Source: Candidatus Methylomicrobium oryzae
Lineage (GTDB): Bacteria > Pseudomonadota > Gammaproteobacteria > Methylococcales > Methylomonadaceae
Direction: 5' to 3'
Assembly (NCBI RefSeq): GCF_016745425.1
Contig: NZ_JAERVK010000002.1
Span: forward strand, 234,823 to 298,822
DNA: 64,000 nucleotides
Part shown: one piece after another, positions 60,070-64,000 of the stretch
Position numbering within the stretch: the first letter of the stretch is position 1
How the letters are laid out: each line of letters begins with the position of its first letter
Made by a program: the position numbers and the translations under genes
Notes under the pieces: generated by a model
Seen by the model: only the letters and a program-made list of their open reading frames with translations
What the model was told of the DNA's origin: nothing
Database searches by the model: none

Positions 60070-60674
60070 TCCGCGGCCGGCCGGGCGAATAACTGGTCGA
60101 GCGCGGCGTGCGCCTCGTCCAGCCCGTTTTTTTTCAGCGACGAAAACAGTTGCACGCTCAGCGGAATCGGCGCGCCGCTCAATTCCTTCCGGACCTCCAG
60201 CAGCGTATTCTTGGCCGCGCCGAAGCTGAGCTTGTCGACCTTGGTTAGCAGAATGTGCACGGGCAGCTGCGCATGTTCGCACCATTGCAGCATCTGCCAG
60301 TCGAATTCGGTTAAAGGATGGCGCACGTCCATTACCAGCACGATTCCGCACAACGATTTCCGCCGATTCAAATAATCCTCGATCGCTTTACGCCAGTGCT
60401 GTATGACAGCGAGCGGCGCGGTTGCGAAGCCGTAGCCGGGCAGGTCCACGAAGCGCTGCCTCTCAGTAATTTCGAAGAAGTTGAGCATCTGGGTCCGCCC
60501 CGGCGTTTTACTGATTCGGGCCAGCGCATTTTGCCGGGTCAGGGTATTGAGTGCGCTCGATTTACCGGCATTGGAACGGCCTGCGAAAGCGACTTCCAGT
60601 CCGTGGTCGGGGGGCGCATGTTTCAGATTTGGAGCACTGTTAATAAATTTTGCTTGATGATAAACTGGGTTCAT
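60066..60674 (-). CDS. engB: Ribosome biogenesis GTPase EngB/YihA
   Basis: This 202-residue GTPase has G1 [13 protein letters not shown]3 DLPGYG and G4 TKVDKL. EngB is needed for assembly of the large ribosomal subunit and division. The start [17 protein letters not shown] is typical in length. It is divergent from the cytochrome c4 gene. Confidence 0.96.
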   Translation of the reverse strand: MNPVYHQAKFINSAPNLKHAPPDHGLEVAFAGRSNAGKSSALNTLTRQNALARISKTPGRTQMLNFFEITERQRFVDLPGYGFATAPLAVIQHWRKAIEDYLNRRKSLCGIVLVMDVRHPLTEFDWQMLQWCEHAQLPVHILLTKVDKLSFGAAKNTLLEVRKELSGAPIPLSVQLFSSLKKNGLDEAHAALDQLFARPAAD

Positions 60675-60780
60675 TACTGTCTCGATCCGCTAAGGTAAAT
60701 GGGGTAGAATCCCGGGCCAAGCCGGAAACAGCCAGTTCCGAATCTCATAAAAATAACGAAAAATTCCGAAGGGGAGTCTG

Positions 60781-61464
60781 ATGAAAATAAAGTTCCTGGC
60801 CGTTGCAGTCGGTATCGCGATGTGCGGCGCTTCCGCTATTTTACATGCCGAGGGCAATCCTCGCGCAGGAAAAGACAAAGCGGCCGCCTGCAACAGTTGC
60901 CACGGCGACAACGGCAACAGCATGGCGCCGAATTTTCCGAAGCTGGCTCAGCAACATGCCTCCTATCTGGCCAAGCAACTGCAAGCGTTCAAGAGCGGCG
61001 GCCGCAACGATCCTATAATGTCCCCAATGGCGCTGCCGCTGTCCGAGGAGGACATGGCCGATATTGCCGCTTACTATGCGACGCAAAAAATTTCGGGGAA
61101 CTCGATGCCGGTGCTGCCGCCGCCCGATGAGGACGAAGACGAGGACGAGCAGGCGGCAGCACCGGTCAAATCCAAATCGGTGCCCGAACTGATCGCTCAG
61201 GGCAGCAACCTGTACCGCAACGGTGACCGCCAGCGCGAGGTGTCCGCCTGTATCGCCTGCCACGGCCCGTTCGGCGAAGGCAACCTGCCGGCGGCGTTCC
61301 CGGCCCTGCGTTCGCAGCATGCCGATTATCTGATCAAGGCATTGACCGATTTTAAAACCGGCGCGCGCGGCAATACGCCGGAAAACATGATGCACATGAT
61401 CGCCCAGAAGATGACCGATGAGGAAATCCGGGCGGTCGCTTATCATATCTCGATGATGAAATAA
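60781..61464 (+). CDS. Cytochrome c4
   Basis: This 227-residue periplasmic dihaem cytochrome has a signal peptide at 1-21 (cleavage near LHA), haem 1 CNSCH near residue 38, haem 2 CIACH near residue 158, and an Asp/Glu-rich linker DEDEDEDEQ between the domains. It carries electrons to terminal oxidases. It is divergent from engB, a pairing known in Pseudomonas and related bacteria. Confidence 0.95.
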   Translation: MKIKFLAVAVGIAMCGASAILHAEGNPRAGKDKAAACNSCHGDNGNSMAPNFPKLAQQHASYLAKQLQAFKSGGRNDPIMSPMALPLSEEDMADIAAYYATQKISGNSMPVLPPPDEDEDEDEQAAAPVKSKSVPELIAQGSNLYRNGDRQREVSACIACHGPFGEGNLPAAFPALRSQHADYLIKALTDFKTGARGNTPENMMHMIAQKMTDEEIRAVAYHISMMK

Positions 61465-61548
61465 GAACGTGTCGGCATCAGGTGAAAAATAGTGCCGAAA
61501 GTGCACTTCTCATTACTGCTATTACGGCGAAATTCACTTGGAAACTCG

Positions 61549-61574
61549 GGCGGATAAGCGAAGCGCATCCGCCT
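61549..61574. repeat. REP-like/terminator hairpin
   Basis: GGGCGGAT-AAGCGAAGCGC-ATCCGCCTT forms a hairpin in the 274-bp gap between the cytochrome and dsbA genes; a short T-run follows on the plus strand. Confidence 0.55.
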
Positions 61575-61738
61575 TTTACCTCATTTAATGGATGTGCGCC
61601 ACTATCTCTTCAGCGCCGCTTCAGGTTAATCTTCGGCGTTAGACGCGGACACCTTATTTGATGATCGTTAAGTCATACGCTCGTCGCCCTGTTTCCAAGT
61701 GAGCGTGTCATTTACAACTACATGGGAAACCGAAGTCA

Positions 61739-62623
61739 ATGCGTAAAAATTTTATCCAAATCGGACTGATCATTCTGACGCTTGCCGTACTGGCAGGCGC
61801 TTCAATATTTTTCTTCCAGAAAATGCAAGAGCGGTCCGGCAGCGAAGCTACAGCGCCCGAACAGACGGCGGCAGCCCCGGCGTCCGCAGAGAAACAACCG
61901 GCTGCCGAAGCCGCGCCGTCTGCTCCTGCCCCGGCTACACCGGCAGCCCAGGCGCCGCAGCCAGCCGCCGAAACGGCCGCACCTGCACAGGTTGAGCCGG
62001 CTGCCCCGGCGGCAGAGCCGGCTGCCCCGGCGGCAGAGCCGGCCGCAAGCCCGGCAGCAGAGGAGGAATTAGCCGGGGGCTACGAAACCCTTGATGCGCC
62101 GCAGCCGACCCAGAATCCGGACAAGATCGAGGTGATCGAGTTTTTCTGGTACGGCTGCCCGCATTGCTACGATTTCGAGCCGATTCTCGAAAGCTGGGTC
62201 AAAAAGCTTCCGGCGAATGTCGACTTCATCCGTCAGCCGGCCGCGTTCAGCGATCTTTGGGCAAAGCACGCGAAAGCGTTTTATGTCGCTCAGGCCCTGG
62301 GCGTGCTCGACAAGGTCCATGCGGACTTCTTCGATGCCCTGCAGAACAAGCATCAAAAGTTGGAAACCGAAGAGCAGCTGGCCGCGTTCTTTACCGCGCA
62401 CGGCGTCAAGGAAGCCGACTTCCTCGAGGCCTATAATTCCTTTCTGGTCGACACCAAAGTCCGCCAGGCCGCGGTTACGCCCGCGCGTTACGGTGTAACC
62501 GGCGTGCCGGTGCTGATCGTGAACGGCAAATACAAGGTGGACGGCAGATCGGCCGGGTCGCATGAAAAAATGATCGAAGTTACGAACCAGTTGATCAAAA
62601 AGGAAGCCGCGGCCAAAAAATAA
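61739..62623 (+). CDS. DsbA-type thiol oxidoreductase with long Ala/Pro linker
   Basis: This 294-residue protein has an N-terminal membrane anchor (about 6-28), an Ala/Pro/Glu-rich linker of about 80 residues (EPAAPAA repeated), and a thioredoxin-fold DsbA domain with the active site CPHC in FFWYGCPHCYDFEPIL and a cis-Pro in TGVPVLIVNGKY. It is probably tethered to the periplasmic side of the membrane and introduces disulfides. The linker repeats come from a 21-bp DNA repeat (61994-62035). Confidence 0.92.
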   Translation: MRKNFIQIGLIILTLAVLAGASIFFFQKMQERSGSEATAPEQTAAAPASAEKQPAAEAAPSAPAPATPAAQAPQPAAETAAPAQVEPAAPAAEPAAPAAEPAASPAAEEELAGGYETLDAPQPTQNPDKIEVIEFFWYGCPHCYDFEPILESWVKKLPANVDFIRQPAAFSDLWAKHAKAFYVAQALGVLDKVHADFFDALQNKHQKLETEEQLAAFFTAHGVKEADFLEAYNSFLVDTKVRQAAVTPARYGVTGVPVLIVNGKYKVDGRSAGSHEKMIEVTNQLIKKEAAAKK

Positions 62624-62634
62624 TTTTCCGCTTG

Positions 62635-62671
62635 AAGACCTGCCAGGTTTTTTAAAACCTGGCAGGTCTTT
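62635..62671 (+). terminator. Terminator between dsbA and copB
   Basis: AAGACCTGCCAGGTTTT pairs with AAAACCTGGCAGGTCTT. The stem is symmetric, so it can serve the convergent copB transcript too. Confidence 0.9.
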
Positions 62672-62705
62672 GCTTATAACGGCGCCGGTTCAAGCTTCCG
62701 CCGTC

Positions 62706-63413
62706 TCAATACCAGAACCGCATCCCTACCACAAAGCGCACGCTGTGATGGTGCTCGCGCAGCGACTCCTCTTCCACATAATCGAAGCCGACATAAGGGG
62801 CAAATTCGCGCTCGATCTCGTACCGTAACCGCATCCCCGCCTCGAATTCGGTCACCCCGGCCTTTACGCCGCGGTTCTCGATGTCCTTGGCGGCGACATT
62901 CACTTCGATGCGGGGCATCAGGATCAGCCGCTGGGTCAACAGCATCTCGTAGCCCAGGCTCAAGCGGCCGAGCAGATTGCCGTTTTCGGTGATGAAGGCG
63001 GCGCTGTCGACCTCGACGAAATAAGGGGCGAGCCCCTGGAAGCCGATCACCGCGTCGAAGGTCCGTTCCGGCTCGAACGCCCGGCGCGCACCGACCTGAA
63101 AATCCCAGAACGTGCTGATATTGCGGCTGTACAACAGTTGCAGGTCGGCGCGCCCGAAGATGTCCTGGTCGGCCGAATAGTCGCCCTCGGTTTTCAGGTA
63201 AAGCTTGTGGTCGTCGTTGCCGATCCAGTGCTTGATGTCCCATTTGAACAAATGCAGGTTGTCGTTGCCTTCGTATTCGAACCGTTCGGCCATGAACCTG
63301 CTGAAAATCATTTGATCATCCTGAGCGCAGGCCGGATGCGCATAGAGTATGCCTGTCAACAGGTTTCCCAGCAGGCTGCCGAATTTGCCCGGTTTGGAGA
63401 GAGCGCATTTCAT
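62706..63413 (-). CDS. copB: Copper resistance protein B
   Basis: This 235-residue exported protein has a signal peptide at about 1-32 (cleavage after ACA) and an outer-membrane beta-barrel typical of CopB: MAERFEYEGNDNLHLFKWD near the start and a final aromatic strand RFVVGMRFWY. It is the outer-membrane part of copper resistance. The ATG at 63413 overlaps the copA stop by 4 nt (ATGA). A longer frame to 63611 lies inside copA. Confidence 0.93.
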   Translation of the reverse strand: MKCALSKPGKFGSLLGNLLTGILYAHPACAQDDQMIFSRFMAERFEYEGNDNLHLFKWDIKHWIGNDDHKLYLKTEGDYSADQDIFGRADLQLLYSRNISTFWDFQVGARRAFEPERTFDAVIGFQGLAPYFVEVDSAAFITENGNLLGRLSLGYEMLLTQRLILMPRIEVNVAAKDIENRGVKAGVTEFEAGMRLRYEIEREFAPYVGFDYVEEESLREHHHSVRFVVGMRFWY

Positions 63414-64000
63414 CCGTGAACCTGCCCCGTTTTCTCGACGATCAGCCGGCGGAACATGCCGGTATCCATGTGGTACAGCAAATGGCAGTGAAACGCCCAC
63501 TCTCCTTCCGCGTCGGCGACCACGATCACACTGACCGTCTTGCCCGGCGGCACGTTGATCACGTGTTTTTTCGGATTGAAAGCGCCGTTGCCGTTGTCGA
63601 GATATTGCCATAGGCCGTGCAGATGAATCGGATGGTTCATCATCGTTTCGTTCACGTAGGTGAAGCGGATATGTTCGCCGAACTTGACCCGCAGCGGCTC
63701 CGATTCCGAATATTTGATGTCGTCGAACGACCAGATATAACGGTACATGTTGCCGGTCAGGCGCAGCCGGATCTCGCGGTCGGGCTGCCGCCAGTCGCTG
63801 TTCGGGGCGGCGGCCATCAGATGCCGATAGTCCAGCGCTTCGTATGAGCCCATCGCGGCTGCTTCCGTATGCTGCATAGGCGTTGCCTGAGCATCATCCG
63901 GTTTTGCCGCCGTTGCGGACGCGTGATGCATTTGATGGTCCGCATGGTCCGCATGGTCCGCATGGTCCGCATGGTCCGCATGGTCCGCATGGTCCGCATG
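63410..64000 (-). CDS. copA: Multicopper oxidase CopA, C-terminal part (5' partial)
   Basis: The last 196 codons of the periplasmic copper oxidase of the cop system. The type 1/3 copper ligands are visible: HPIHLHGLW, then the C-terminal [13 protein letters not shown]. Upstream in frame lies a His/Asp-rich linker built of a 9-bp repeat (atggtccgc on the plus strand, seven full units at 63935-63997) coding for His-Ala-Asp triplets. The gene starts beyond the right edge. It overlaps copB, so copA-copB form one unit. Confidence 0.94.
   Translation of the reverse strand, partial: HADHADHADHADHADHADHADHQMHHASATAAKPDDAQATPMQHTEAAAMGSYEALDYRHLMAAAPNSDWRQPDREIRLRLTGNMYRYIWSFDDIKYSESEPLRVKFGEHIRFTYVNETMMNHPIHLHGLWQYLDNGNGAFNPKKHVINVPPGKTVSVIVVADAEGEWAFHCHLLYHMDTGMFRRLIVEKTGQVHG

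Overview
The window looks like a chromosomal segment of a gammaproteobacterium, most likely a methanotroph-like member of the Methylococcales. The reasons are the mla-murA-hisG-hisD gene order, the cytochrome c4, DsbA, EngB, Uup and YheS homologues, the copper genes (CopD-like protein, CopB, CopA) and many REP-type palindromes with a REP-associated transposase. The taxonomic guess is inference. Core genes are GC-rich, with long antisense shadow frames. Accessory stretches near 10.3-11.7, 14.3-14.6 and 28-30 kb are AT-richer and carry mobile-element debris.

Layout. 0-7.4 kb: phospholipid-transport genes mlaF(partial)-mlaE-mlaD-mlaB, with no mlaC, then murA, hisG, hisD and thiC behind a TPP riboswitch. 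7.4-14.3 kb: accessory region with REP elements, a RAYT transposase killed by a stop codon, a complete IS256-family element, a tniA stub with the inner end of a Tn402/Tn5053-type transposon, two AT-rich hypothetical genes and a PKD-repeat exported protein. 15-23 kb: LuxR-type regulator, TonB-dependent receptor, CopD-like copper protein, a DUF3581-like protein and a glycosyltransferase. 23.7-28 kb: small His-rich exported protein, MgtA-type P-type ATPase, VTT-domain protein and a small membrane protein. 28-34 kb: broken genes (an IS630 tail and a frameshifted gene), small exported proteins, a MASE1 histidine kinase flanked by REP copies, a Gly/His repeat lipoprotein, a membrane protein with a haem-binding motif, and tRNA-Ser with a 24-residue integrase stub beside it.

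34-48 kb: uup, a cinA-like gene, an AEC transporter, a cold-shock gene, FUN14 and HPP membrane proteins, a GPAI-repeat exported protein, an inositol-monophosphatase-family enzyme, yheS, a universal stress protein, a TM2 protein, and a tight four-gene operon of two DUF1538 membrane proteins, a PII-like protein and a CBS-pair protein. 48-64 kb: soluble chemoreceptor, Spy/CpxP-like protein, MoxR-DUF58-TgpA operon, DksA-type zinc-finger protein, APH-fold kinase, MOSC protein, two metallo-beta-lactamase-fold proteins, an HDOD protein, engB, cytochrome c4, dsbA, and copA-copB running off the right edge.

The strongest candidate for an undescribed system is the DUF1538/DUF1538/PII-like/CBS operon (45135-47509). 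It reads as a two-subunit transporter with two nucleotide-sensing regulatory proteins. The best-supported structural finds are the Tn402-type end with a tniA stub cut by an IS256 element, the single-codon (TGG to TGA) inactivation of the RAYT gene, and the integrase stub beside tRNA-Ser. All identifications come from reading motifs by eye; no database search was run.
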